From NCBI RefSeq assembly GCF_039982735.1, contig NZ_JBDWXV010000010.1:248001-312000 (forward strand): a stretch of DNA of 64,000 bases, written 5' to 3'. Position numbers and translations under genes: made by a program. The DNA comes from Saccharospirillum sp039982735. Its GTDB lineage: Bacteria > Pseudomonadota > Gammaproteobacteria > Pseudomonadales > Natronospirillaceae. Positions 18,089 through 26,349 of this stretch are shown here, piece after piece; positions within the stretch are counted from its first letter, which is position 1, and each line of letters starts with the position of its first letter. Below the pieces are notes generated by a model, which did not search any database, was not told the DNA's origin, and saw only the letters and a list, made by a program, of their open reading frames with translations.

Positions 18089-18647
18089 GGCTTAGAAGAG
18101 ACAAAGTAGATTCAATCACAGTACTCTCACAGAGAGAGAAGTAATGACTGTTAGTATTGTATGGATCATGAATATACGCCATCGCTTTAGGCGCATAGAG
18201 CCCGAGTAAGGTTACATCTGACATGTAGTTTTTACCTTTAAGCGATAGTAAGTGGCCAGGCTCCATTCCAACAATTAGATCTCCTTCGTATTCGATATAA
18301 TCCTCAATTTTACGAGTCCGATGCTGTGCCAAGTTCAATTTGTGTTTTTGTGCAAATGCTATGGCTCGTGGATCTGCATAGTCATCACCGCGGGTATCAA
18401 GTCCATAAGAAATGGCATTGTAGCCTTTGGATTTAGCCATAGCCTCAGCCAGCGGGCTCCTGCATATGTTACCCACGCAAACGAATACGAAGCGTTCCGG
18501 TTGAGTATTTCTGGCTATTTTTATGGAAGAATAAAGCCCAGCCATTCTTTTCGCTTCAAACAGGCTGTATTTCAGCAAGCCTCGCTTGGAACCAAAACGA
18601 TCATTTATCCAATTATGAGGTACGGGTAGGCTGCCAGCCGTGGTCAT
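18078..18647 (-). CDS. Low-molecular-weight protein-tyrosine phosphatase
   Basis: 189 residues. The P-loop is C57-VGNICR63-SP, exactly the C-x5-R-S signature of LMW-PTPs, and the distal acid Asp lies in AYIHDPYN near residue 163. Wzb/EpsP-type enzymes dephosphorylate the tyrosine kinase that controls chain length. Unusually, about 50 residues precede the catalytic domain, while most bacterial LMW-PTPs start almost directly with the P-loop strand. The kinase-like protein here (59251-60111) lacks Walker A, so the partner may be elsewhere in the genome. The start overlaps the upstream GT4 stop (ATGA). Confidence 0.88.
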   Translation of the reverse strand: MTTAGSLPVPHNWINDRFGSKRGLLKYSLFEAKRMAGLYSSIKIARNTQPERFVFVCVGNICRSPLAEAMAKSKGYNAISYGLDTRGDDYADPRAIAFAQKHKLNLAQHRTRKIEDYIEYEGDLIVGMEPGHLLSLKGKNYMSDVTLLGLYAPKAMAYIHDPYNTNSHYFSLCESTVIESTLSLLSHVG

Positions 18648-19849
18648 TGCACTTCCTTTTTGGCTATATCTCCGTTCGCTTGAACGGCATCTTGTGAGTA
18701 TTTCATCTGTTCGGCATCCTGCCTGCAGTAGGGAAATCCGAGTTGTTTGTACTGTTTCAGCATCACCTTCAAACTGAATGTTTTTTCCACCCGGCTGCGG
18801 GCGCTTGATAACTGTGCAAACATTCTAGGTGAAGTTTGTAGCGCTCCCAGTATCGCTTCAGCCAGCGCCTCGGGCCGCCCTGTTGGCATCATAGTACCAT
18901 CCTGTTTGTCTCTAATAATTTCTTCGGGCCCGCCACACCGTGTTGCTACTACCGGAATGCCACTGGCCATGGCTTCTATGGTCGCAATGGAAAACCCTTC
19001 ACTAGATGAAGAAAGCGCAAATACATCCAGTTCGGCCAGAAAATCAGCCGTTGAATCAATAAAGCCGATGAAGTGGATGTGGTCTGCAATGCCTAGAGTT
19101 TCCGCTTGCTGGTTTAGAGCCGACATCAGCGGTTCTTTTTGATGCCCGGCAATCACAAAGTGAGCCTGTGGCTGCTGGTCTAGAACAATCGCCGCCGCAT
19201 TCAACAGGTTGGCATAGTCTTTTGCGGGTCTGATGTTGCCCAGGCTGCCCACCAGCAAGGCTGCTTCGGGCAGGTTTAGAGTCGCTTTCAGAGCCCCGGT
19301 TTTAGTGCTGTGGTAGCGGCTGGTATCAATACCGTTGTGAATAACGGCCACCTGCTGTTCGGTGAATACCCCCCGGTTAATCATGCTGGAAGCCAGGCGC
19401 TGGCTTACCGCCACTACCTTGCGCAGGCCATGCTTCATCAACCAGCGCTTAATTGGCACAAACCGTTCGTTCGGGTTCACATCTACCTGGCCGTGCAGCA
19501 CGCCTATGGCGGGCAAGCGGATTAGCAAGCCAAGCAAGGAAAACGTCAGTGCAGAACCCAGGAGGTGGGCATAGGCCAGGCGAACGTTATGTTTTTTAAT
19601 CAGCCGGAACACTTGCCAGTAATAGGGCAGACTTAAGAAGCCATGGGGCTTGAGTATTTGGTAGGGAATGTTGCGGGCTTCCAGCTGGTCGCGCACCCAG
19701 CCTTTACCTTTAATCAAGGCCAGCGTTTGGTAGCCGGGCACGTACAGGTGTTGGGCAATATCCAGGAACACGGTTTCGGCGCCACCCGGGCCGGTGGTAT
19801 CGATGGTGTGCAGTATGGTAGGGCTGGTGGCGGTGCGCACGCTGGTCAT
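18644..19849 (-). CDS. Glycosyltransferase family 4
   Basis: 401 residues. ILHTIDTTGPGGAETVFLDIA at the start is the GGAE acceptor loop of GT4 enzymes. VIHNGIDTSRY, VGSLGNIRPAKDYANLL and SSSSEGFSIATIEAMASGIPVVATRCGG give the donor-binding half with E-x7-E. It marks the right edge of the operon in which base composition changes back to GC-rich. It is the first gene of the minus-strand operon 19849-13799, divergent from the ATP-grasp gene with 130 bases between. XrtA loci usually hold several GT4 enzymes that build the repeat unit. Confidence 0.87.
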   Translation of the reverse strand: MTSVRTATSPTILHTIDTTGPGGAETVFLDIAQHLYVPGYQTLALIKGKGWVRDQLEARNIPYQILKPHGFLSLPYYWQVFRLIKKHNVRLAYAHLLGSALTFSLLGLLIRLPAIGVLHGQVDVNPNERFVPIKRWLMKHGLRKVVAVSQRLASSMINRGVFTEQQVAVIHNGIDTSRYHSTKTGALKATLNLPEAALLVGSLGNIRPAKDYANLLNAAAIVLDQQPQAHFVIAGHQKEPLMSALNQQAETLGIADHIHFIGFIDSTADFLAELDVFALSSSSEGFSIATIEAMASGIPVVATRCGGPEEIIRDKQDGTMMPTGRPEALAEAILGALQTSPRMFAQLSSARSRVEKTFSLKVMLKQYKQLGFPYCRQDAEQMKYSQDAVQANGDIAKKEVQ

Positions 19850-19979
19850 TTCCTTTGATCCAGTGAAGAATCAACATTCTAAACCCTGCACTTACTCCCG
19901 GCTAGTGCTGTTCAAGGTAAAATCCATTTTGTACACTCTGTGGGCTTAATTCCAAGCAGTCACCACTGGAAAGCCTCGA

Positions 19980-21155
19980 ATGGATTCGACATCGATCAGC
20001 GTTATGATACCAGACGCCAATCAACGAAGTGCGCTCGCCGTTGTGCGCAGTCTCGGCCGTCAGCCTGGCCTGCGCGTTATTACCTGTGATGCCACCCCTA
20101 CCGCACTTGCCGGTCAGTCGCGATATAGCGATTTGTACGTTCAGTGCCCGTCTTCCGAGCATGAACCCATGCATTTCGTGGCCTGGATAACGCGGTTTCT
20201 GGAACGCGAGCCCTGCCATCTGGTCATGCCGGTTACCGAGGTAACCAGCCAGCTGTTGCTGCAGTTTCAGGAAAGTGTACTTGGCCTCAGGCTCCCGTTT
20301 TCGCCGTTGTCGACGGTATTGCAGCTTGCCAATAAATCCCACCTGGTGGCCTTGGCCGAACGGTCTGGTGTTCCGGTGCCACACAGCCAGCATTTTGAAG
20401 GGGCGCATCAGGTGGATGTGCAGGCCGTTTCGTACCCGGTGGTGGTCAAACCCGCGCTGTCGCGCCTGTTCGATGGAAAGCAATGGCGGGCAACCACAGT
20501 TCGAATTGCGCGTACCCCGGAAGAGCTGACGGGTATTTTTCAGCAGAACGCTTACCTGAACGATCACCCTTTTATGCTACAGGCGTTTATACCCGGCACC
20601 GGTGCCGGTGTCTTCGCCCTGTTCAACCGCGGCAAGCCGGTGCAATTCTTTGCCCACCAGCGGTTGCGTGAAAAGCCACCGGAAGGCGGGGTCAGTGTGC
20701 TCAGCCAAAGCTGCCAGGTGCCAGCCGATCTGCAAGCGCACGCCCAAACTCTGTTACAGGCCGTCAACTGGCATGGTGTTGCCATGGTTGAGTTTCGCAT
20801 TGGTGAAGACGGCACGCCCTACCTGATGGAAGTAAACACTCGCTTTTGGGGCTCATTGCAGTTGGCGATCGATGCGGGGGTCGACTTCCCGTATCAGTTG
20901 TTGTGTGCCGAGCTTGGATGGCCGATTCCCGTGGCCGGGCACTACCGGGTGGGGCAGCGGTTGCGCTGGCTGCTGGGTGATCTGGATAGCCTGTATCTGG
21001 TGTTCAAGCGCTCGTCGGGTTGGCCTGCTCGACTGCAACGGTTGGGTCAGTTCCTGAAACCCAGGTTCAGACACCAGCGCCACGAGATCAACCGCTGGCG
21101 CGACCCGGCCCCGGCCTGGTTTGAACTGAAACAGTATTTGAAGGCCCTGAGGTGA
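19980..21155 (+). CDS. ATP-grasp family protein (carboxylate-amine/thiol ligase-like)
   Basis: 391 residues. N-terminal pre-ATP-grasp part with ISVMIPDANQRSALAVVRSL, then LANKSHLVALAERSGVPVP (B domain start), YPVVVKPALSR with the ATP-binding Lys, MLQAFIPGTGAGVFALF, and VAMVEFRIGEDGTPYLMEVNTRFWGS, the E...N-x-R metal-binding end. Such ligases join a carboxylate to an amine or similar nucleophile via an acyl phosphate. XrtA loci often contain one next to the deacetylase. The C-terminal basic, Arg-rich 90 residues have no known role. Seven bases separate it from the deacetylase gene, so they form one operon. Confidence 0.82.
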   Translation: MDSTSISVMIPDANQRSALAVVRSLGRQPGLRVITCDATPTALAGQSRYSDLYVQCPSSEHEPMHFVAWITRFLEREPCHLVMPVTEVTSQLLLQFQESVLGLRLPFSPLSTVLQLANKSHLVALAERSGVPVPHSQHFEGAHQVDVQAVSYPVVVKPALSRLFDGKQWRATTVRIARTPEELTGIFQQNAYLNDHPFMLQAFIPGTGAGVFALFNRGKPVQFFAHQRLREKPPEGGVSVLSQSCQVPADLQAHAQTLLQAVNWHGVAMVEFRIGEDGTPYLMEVNTRFWGSLQLAIDAGVDFPYQLLCAELGWPIPVAGHYRVGQRLRWLLGDLDSLYLVFKRSSGWPARLQRLGQFLKPRFRHQRHEINRWRDPAPAWFELKQYLKALR

Positions 21156-21162
21156 ACCCCGC

Positions 21163-22185
21163 ATGACGTCGCTTGCCACTAGACTGAAACAGACGATCAA
21201 GCAGCCGGTGAAGGTTGCGCTGAATCTCGGCCGGGACTGGCGAGGGGCTCACCGCGCCCAAACAACAGAACCGACCTTGTGGGTGCTGATGTACCACCGG
21301 GTGTTACCCGCCGATGATCCCCGCTGTGAAACGGAAGAGCCGGGCATGGTTGTCTCCCCGGAAACCTTCAGCATGCACCTAGATGAATTGCAGCGCTGGA
21401 TGCCCGTTGTGGCACTGACCGACTGGGTTCAACGCTACAAAGCCGGTGATCCACTGCCTGAAAAAGCCTGCGCCATCACGTTCGACGATGGCTGGTTAGA
21501 CAACTACGAATACGCTTACCCCGAGTTAAAGCGCCGTGGCCTGGTTGCCTCCATTTTTGCGGTGGCCGATAAAGTTGGCCAGGCGGCGCCGTTCTGGCCC
21601 AACCGCATTGCGGATCTGGTGCTGCGCCAATCGCCTTTGCTGCGCCAACACCCGGTGCTGGCACCGGCGGCTGAACTACTTGGGCAACCTTACTCTCGGG
21701 ACACCGTGTCAGCCTGCATTCAAACGCTCAAGCAACACAGTGAAGACACGTTGAATGCCGCACTGGACAGCCTGGGCGAAGACGCCAGACCCGAAAACAG
21801 CCCCTCGCCCGACTTAATGCCCTGGCCTGCCCTGCAAGAGATGGATGCCAGCGGCGTGTTCGCCATTGGCTCGCACACCTGCACTCACCGGCGTTTGAAT
21901 CACGCCAGCTCTCCCGAACAACGGCAGGAAGAGATTGTTGGCAGCCGACAACGTCTGGAACAACAACTGGGCCACGAGATACCGTTGTTTTGCTTTCCCA
22001 ATGGCGATTACGACGACGCCAGTCTGACGTTGGTGCGGGAGCACTACCAGGCCGCGGTAACCACCAAAAACGGTCTGAACCGGCTTGGCTCACTGGATCT
22101 GCATCAGCTTTATCGCATTGGTGTGCACGAGGGCAACGCCAAAACGCCGCTGCAGTTCCGCGCCCGGTTATCGGGCCTGGGCTAG
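21163..22185 (+). CDS. Polysaccharide deacetylase (NodB domain)
   Basis: 340 residues. The metal-binding set of carbohydrate esterase family 4 is visible: AITFDDG with D108-D109 and SHTCTH at 237-242, with the two His six bases of protein apart. LMYHRV near residue 42 is the standard family opening. No signal peptide is evident, so it probably acts in the cytoplasm on precursors or is recruited to the membrane. It would remove N-acetyl groups from a glycan. The neighbour ATP-grasp protein could modify the freed amine, which is an inference. It is convergent with the exosortase gene, with 16 bases between the stops. Confidence 0.85.
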   Translation: MTSLATRLKQTIKQPVKVALNLGRDWRGAHRAQTTEPTLWVLMYHRVLPADDPRCETEEPGMVVSPETFSMHLDELQRWMPVVALTDWVQRYKAGDPLPEKACAITFDDGWLDNYEYAYPELKRRGLVASIFAVADKVGQAAPFWPNRIADLVLRQSPLLRQHPVLAPAAELLGQPYSRDTVSACIQTLKQHSEDTLNAALDSLGEDARPENSPSPDLMPWPALQEMDASGVFAIGSHTCTHRRLNHASSPEQRQEEIVGSRQRLEQQLGHEIPLFCFPNGDYDDASLTLVREHYQAAVTTKNGLNRLGSLDLHQLYRIGVHEGNAKTPLQFRARLSGLG

Positions 22186-22201
22186 TGCGCTGTAACCCCT
22201 G

Positions 22202-23725
22202 TTATTCGGGGTACAGGCTGCGCCGATCTAGCCAAACATCCACCATTGCCAGGTTGTCACCCAGCGCTGCGCGTTCAGACTCACAACCCGCCCGGGCACA
22301 TGGGGTTTGCATATAAAACAGGGCAGTTACCGACCGGCCTGATATCCATTGCACCCATTGCTGAAATTTCGCGGTCAATTCGGTTACGGCGGTCGCCTGA
22401 CCCAACTGGTATGTCCAGATCACCAGCCTGCGGTCGCCCCGGTCATTCAATTCCAGCACCTGCACTACCCGGCCACTTTCCAGTTGCCGGGTGTCGCGCT
22501 GTTCAATCTGTGCGGCCGGGGCTATCCGGTTGCCATACCCCACCAGTTCTTTGCCTTGTGCCTGGTCGAGGTACACCCGTTGTCCCAACTCCAGGGCCAG
22601 GCCGGAATGGTCTAAGCGCAGGTTAGCTTGGAGATCGTAATGGTGAAAATCGGGTTGCCAGGCTGGCGAGCGTTGCTGAGACGCAACCGTGGCCGACCAT
22701 TGCTCAGGAAACTGCCAGCTGTTCTGCCAATGTTGTTTGGCTAGCCAGGGGGTGCCTGCAATAACTACCAGAACAACTGCCCCTGTCAGAACCTGTGTGA
22801 GTGGAGAAACCGCAGGGGGAATATCACTGCTAGCCGCTTTATAGGTGCTAGCGCTGCTCGCTTTTGGCTGATGCGCTTTCAACGGGTGCGCCCAAACCAG
22901 AAAGCCCAGATAAAACACGCAAAATATCGCCCAGCCGAATAGGCCGTGTTCGGTCACCAGTGAGCTGGTCATCTCGCTGTAATAAGCGATTAAAATCAGA
23001 GCACTGACGCGCACCCAGTTACCCACCATGCTCAGAGCCAGCATCACCAACACAGCAACCAACGTCATCGTTGTGGAAAGCCGCCGCTGGTGTGCATAGG
23101 CCAGCGCCAACACGATGGCCACCAGGCTGTAATTCAGGCCGGAACACCCACCCGCTACTTCTACAATGCCATACGGCAAGTGAATGAAATAACCGTCAAT
23201 AAAGGCGGGAATAGACAGCTGGGCAATGGCAAAGGTACTAATGAAGGTAGTGAGGTTTTGCAATGGCACTGTAAAAACATCCCAAATGGGGATGGCCAGG
23301 TACAGTGCCAGCAACGGTGCCAGCGTCAGACGCAGGGCCGCCCAGCCAAAGCAGGTGAGCACAAGGCTGCCCAGCAAGGCAGGCAATACCAGTTGCTGCA
23401 GTAACCCCAGCTGAATAACAAAGCCAGACAGCCAGCTTATGACACTGCAGAACACTGCCAGCGCACCCAGCAAGCTGGGCCGCGTATGGAAGGGGACGGT
23501 GACAAGCCTGTAGACCACCAGGCCCAGGCAAACCGGAACCCAGAGGTAGCCATGAGAGTATGTGCCGTTTAATTCTGTCCAGCGGCGATGCAAAGCACTC
23601 AGGGTATCAGGCGCCATGGCCAAAAACAGCGTTGCCCCGAGCAGGCAAAAGAACAGCGGCAACCCGCGCTGGGCCAAGAAACCCGGTCGCGAACGGGTTG
23701 TCGACCATTGATAAGACACAGCCAT
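22202..23725 (-). CDS. xrtA: Exosortase A fused to an EpsI (DUF3485) domain
   Basis: 507 residues from ATG 23725, chosen because AAGGAAGG lies upstream of it; an ATG 11 codons earlier is less likely. About eight membrane helices fill residues 20-290. The exosortase catalytic residues are clear: Cys194 in VAGGCSGLNY, Arg239 in NWVRV and His260 in TEHGLFGWAIF. Residues about 330-507 form the soluble periplasmic EpsI/DUF3485 part typical of XrtA. The enzyme sorts and cleaves PEP-CTERM proteins at the inner membrane and is coupled to EPS production. No PEP-CTERM substrate was seen in the window. Divergent from the FemAB-like gene, 102 bases away. Confidence 0.93.
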   Translation of the reverse strand: MAVSYQWSTTRSRPGFLAQRGLPLFFCLLGATLFLAMAPDTLSALHRRWTELNGTYSHGYLWVPVCLGLVVYRLVTVPFHTRPSLLGALAVFCSVISWLSGFVIQLGLLQQLVLPALLGSLVLTCFGWAALRLTLAPLLALYLAIPIWDVFTVPLQNLTTFISTFAIAQLSIPAFIDGYFIHLPYGIVEVAGGCSGLNYSLVAIVLALAYAHQRRLSTTMTLVAVLVMLALSMVGNWVRVSALILIAYYSEMTSSLVTEHGLFGWAIFCVFYLGFLVWAHPLKAHQPKASSASTYKAASSDIPPAVSPLTQVLTGAVVLVVIAGTPWLAKQHWQNSWQFPEQWSATVASQQRSPAWQPDFHHYDLQANLRLDHSGLALELGQRVYLDQAQGKELVGYGNRIAPAAQIEQRDTRQLESGRVVQVLELNDRGDRRLVIWTYQLGQATAVTELTAKFQQWVQWISGRSVTALFYMQTPCARAGCESERAALGDNLAMVDVWLDRRSLYPE

Positions 23726-23827
23726 GCAACCTTCCTTTGGTTTGTAGAGTCGATCCATTACACTGCGCAGTATCCCGACAATTCTCTGTCGTGTAAATGG
23801 ACCTCAACAAGACCGACTGGATCTGAC

Positions 23828-25240
23828 ATGGATGTGAACGACTTGATCAAACGGCGGGAGCAACTGGCCGCCTTTTTGTCCGACTTGCCATACGCCGCAC
23901 ACACACCGGATGAAACCCATAAAGCTGCCATACTGGCTCAAGCCGAGGCCCTGCGTGAGCGCCAGCCGGAACTGAAACAACTGCTGGCCGAGAAAAAGGC
24001 CATTGCCCGCCAGTTTCGGGATGCGACGGATGAATCCCGTGCCAGCTTGAAAACGGGGATGGCTACTATCAGCCAAACTCTCAGCGCGCTTGAAAATGAC
24101 CTCAAAGCCCAACGACAGGTATTGGTCGCAGAGCTCGAGGCGCTGTCACAGCCGCCGGAAGCCAATACCATCCCCCAGTTTCAGGCATGGGCAGCCGACG
24201 CTGACCAAGCTTTCGCGGGCGAGATTCGGGTTACCGACTGGGATGACCCACTCTGGGCCCAATGGTGCCAACAACAGCCAAACCGCAGCCAATACCATCA
24301 CCCCGTGCTCGGCCAGGTTATACGCACGGCCATGGGCCACCAGGGTCCGGTGTTGCTGGCGCTGCACGATGGCAATGTCGTTGGCGCCTTGCCAGTCATC
24401 ATTCAGTGCAGCCGGTTATTCGGGCGGTTCGGGACGTCGCTACCCTATTTTAATTACGGTGGGCCGTTGGCAAACTCCCATGCCGTCGCCATCGCTCTGA
24501 TCGAGGCGGCCCGTCCTTTGCTGGCAGAACACCAGCTCAGCCATATTGAGATTCGTACCACCCAATGTGGCTTGCCCTACCCCTGCAGCGAACAAAAAGT
24601 CTCAATGCTATTGCCATTGCCAACCAGCGACGAACGGTTAGACCAGCAACTGGGCGCCAAGGTACGCGCCCAGTCCAACAAAGCTGAAGAGCATCGCCCG
24701 GAAATTCGCTTCGGCCAAGTCGAACTACTGGATGATTTCTATCGGGTTTTCGCGCACAACATGCGCGACCTGGGCACACCCGTCTACAGTAAGAACTGGT
24801 TTCGCACCCTATTGACCACCAAAGCGCTCAAACCACAACTTGCTTTGGTTTACCTCGCGCGGCAACCCGTGGCCTGCGCGTTTCTGATGGGCCAGGGTCA
24901 TATGCTCGAAATCCCCTGGGCTTCAACGCTGCGCCGCGCCAACCCGATGAACATCAACATGTGGATGTACCGAGAGATTCTGCGCTGGGCGGTTGAGCAG
25001 GGTTACGAATGGTTCGATTTTGGGCGCTCAACCCGGGATGCACCAACCTATCAATTCAAAAAACAATGGGGAGCCAAACCGGTTCAACACTATTGGTATA
25101 CCCTCAGCACCGAACACCAACCTATCGCTGCTACCCGACCAGACAGCCCCAAGTTCAAGCTGATGATAGTGGTATGGCAACGGTTGCCAGTCTGGCTCAC
25201 CCGGTTGATCGGGCCGCCTATAATCAGGCAACTGCCATAA
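23828..25240 (+). CDS. FemAB-like XrtA-associated protein with N-terminal coiled coil
   Basis: 470 residues from ATG 23828. The C-terminal ~320 residues are the GNAT-type fold of FemAB XrtA/PEP-CTERM-associated proteins (TIGR03019-like): LGQVIRTAMGHQGPVLLAL, GRFGTSLPYFNYGGPLAN, RDLGTPVYSKNWF and YEWFDFGRST near the end. Relatives join amino acids to amino groups; the XrtA version is thought to act on the glycan or lipid intermediate. The first ~110 residues are strongly helical and charged with heptad-like Leu/Ala spacing, resembling the tRNA-binding arm of seryl-tRNA synthetase. Most relatives I recall are nearer 340 residues, so this arm is an extra. It ends about 35 bases before the assembly-line operon. 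Confidence 0.85.
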   Translation: MDVNDLIKRREQLAAFLSDLPYAAHTPDETHKAAILAQAEALRERQPELKQLLAEKKAIARQFRDATDESRASLKTGMATISQTLSALENDLKAQRQVLVAELEALSQPPEANTIPQFQAWAADADQAFAGEIRVTDWDDPLWAQWCQQQPNRSQYHHPVLGQVIRTAMGHQGPVLLALHDGNVVGALPVIIQCSRLFGRFGTSLPYFNYGGPLANSHAVAIALIEAARPLLAEHQLSHIEIRTTQCGLPYPCSEQKVSMLLPLPTSDERLDQQLGAKVRAQSNKAEEHRPEIRFGQVELLDDFYRVFAHNMRDLGTPVYSKNWFRTLLTTKALKPQLALVYLARQPVACAFLMGQGHMLEIPWASTLRRANPMNINMWMYREILRWAVEQGYEWFDFGRSTRDAPTYQFKKQWGAKPVQHYWYTLSTEHQPIAATRPDSPKFKLMIVVWQRLPVWLTRLIGPPIIRQLP

Positions 25241-25275
25241 TCGTTTGTCTTCACAACCCTTAGGAGGGTTAGCCT

Positions 25276-25380
25276 GTGTCTAATGAACTTGGGTGTTTCG
25301 GGGTGTCTGCCTTAGTGCATACCCTGGTGTACCACGCGAACGCTGTTCATAGCCCATTCTGTCCGGGTATTGCCTGGTGA
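25276..25380 (+). CDS. Possible 34-residue leader ORF upstream of the phosphopantetheinyl transferase
   Basis: GTG 25276 has a textbook Shine-Dalgarno AGGAGG at 25262-25267, eight bases upstream. The frame ends at TGA 25378-25380, which overlaps the GTG start of the next gene (25377) as GTGA. The product is Cys/His/aromatic-rich without a known motif. It may drive coupled translation, or the pair may be one gene with a frameshift. The next gene has no equally good ribosome-binding site at 25377, which favours coupling. Confidence 0.35.
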   Translation: MSNELGCFGVSALVHTLVYHANAVHSPFCPGIAW

Positions 25381-26048
25381 CTCCGGAAGACACCGTAGTA
25401 TTAGAACAGAGAATGCGCCGCACCAGCGGCCTTTTGCTTATGCTTGAATTTGGCCGGCTTGTGCATACGGCGTCTCCCTTTGCCGTCGAATCTGATCTGA
25501 TGTCCGGTGCCAGTGAAAAACGGCGATTAGAATTTTACAGTGGTCGCCATCTGGCTAGAAAAGCACTGCAAAGGGCCGGCGCAACGCCCGCCGGAATCGC
25601 TCGTGGCCATTTAGCCAATCCTATTTGGCCATCAGGGTACGTTGGCTCGATCACGCACGGAAATCAGTGGGTGGCAGCGGTAGCGGTAAAAAACGACAAG
25701 CTTTACGGCGTCGGTATAGACCTGCTAGAGCAACCAGAAGCGGTAACCAAGGATTTATCGGACGTCATCCTGAGCCGCTCAGAGCGGGCTCTGCTGTCAA
25801 GTCATTTCCCGGGATTGCCTCCAGTCGGACTGGCCTTTAGCTTCAAGGAATCAGTCATTAAGACGGTGTCAGTGATGTCAGGGCGCTTTCTCGACTTTCT
25901 CGAAATTAGTCTAACAGTCTCCGATGGCAATTTGACAGCCACAGTCAATGGAATATCTCACCCGGTGGCCTGTGGGGCCTATGTAACCTCTGTTGGAATA
26001 CTCACCTTCAGTTACCTGTTAACAGACTCCTATGCACCTGCTAACTGA
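25377..26048 (+). CDS. 4'-phosphopantetheinyl transferase (EntD/Sfp superfamily)
   Basis: 223 residues from GTG 25377; an alternative ATG at 25410 would remove 11 residues. Motifs are GRHLARKAL (56-64), P-x-WPSGYVGSITH (82-94), GIDLLE with D115 and E118, and FSFKES (154-159, K157-E158), which are the Mg and CoA-binding sites of this family. The enzyme transfers phosphopantetheine from CoA to a carrier-protein serine. The carriers next to it, three in the two large proteins and two free-standing ones, are its likely targets. Overlaps a leader ORF and is followed by a 301-base gap with the promoter of the assembly line. Confidence 0.85.
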   Translation: MTPEDTVVLEQRMRRTSGLLLMLEFGRLVHTASPFAVESDLMSGASEKRRLEFYSGRHLARKALQRAGATPAGIARGHLANPIWPSGYVGSITHGNQWVAAVAVKNDKLYGVGIDLLEQPEAVTKDLSDVILSRSERALLSSHFPGLPPVGLAFSFKESVIKTVSVMSGRFLDFLEISLTVSDGNLTATVNGISHPVACGAYVTSVGILTFSYLLTDSYAPAN

Positions 26049-26349
26049 AATTGATTAGCGATTACGAATCAGGTTCAACCGAGTTAAACACTGTTAAAAA
26101 AACATTCATGCAGCCCAAACATTCCTTTGAAAGCGCGATTGATAGGATTTGCTAACATAAGTAACAATTCACAGCTAAAAAATAAAATTTTTATTTCATT
26201 TCCATATCAATACTCAGGAAAGACTGCTATCTTTTTTTAAGGATCAAAACGTCGACCAGTCGTCGTTTAATATACCTAAAAGTAGCTAAGACGATAGCTT
26301 TTATCGCTATGGCTTCTACAGGTGTAACTGCAAAAAAGGATGTTTTGCC
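26049..26349. promoter_or_regulatory. Gap with candidate promoter for the assembly-line operon
   Basis: An AT-rich 301-base stretch without a gene. TTGATA (26139-26144) and TAACAA (26162-26167) are 17 bases apart and match 5/6 and 3/6 of the sigma-70 consensus. AT runs (about 26175-26200) follow. AAGGA lies about nine bases before the ATG of the next gene. No terminator after the transferase gene is obvious. The promoter call is weak. Confidence 0.25.

Noticed and set aside
19902..20567. 221-codon open frame on the minus strand across the ATP-grasp gene
   Set aside because: Antisense shadow of a GC-rich gene with clear motifs on the other strand; no ribosome-binding site and no recognisable domain.
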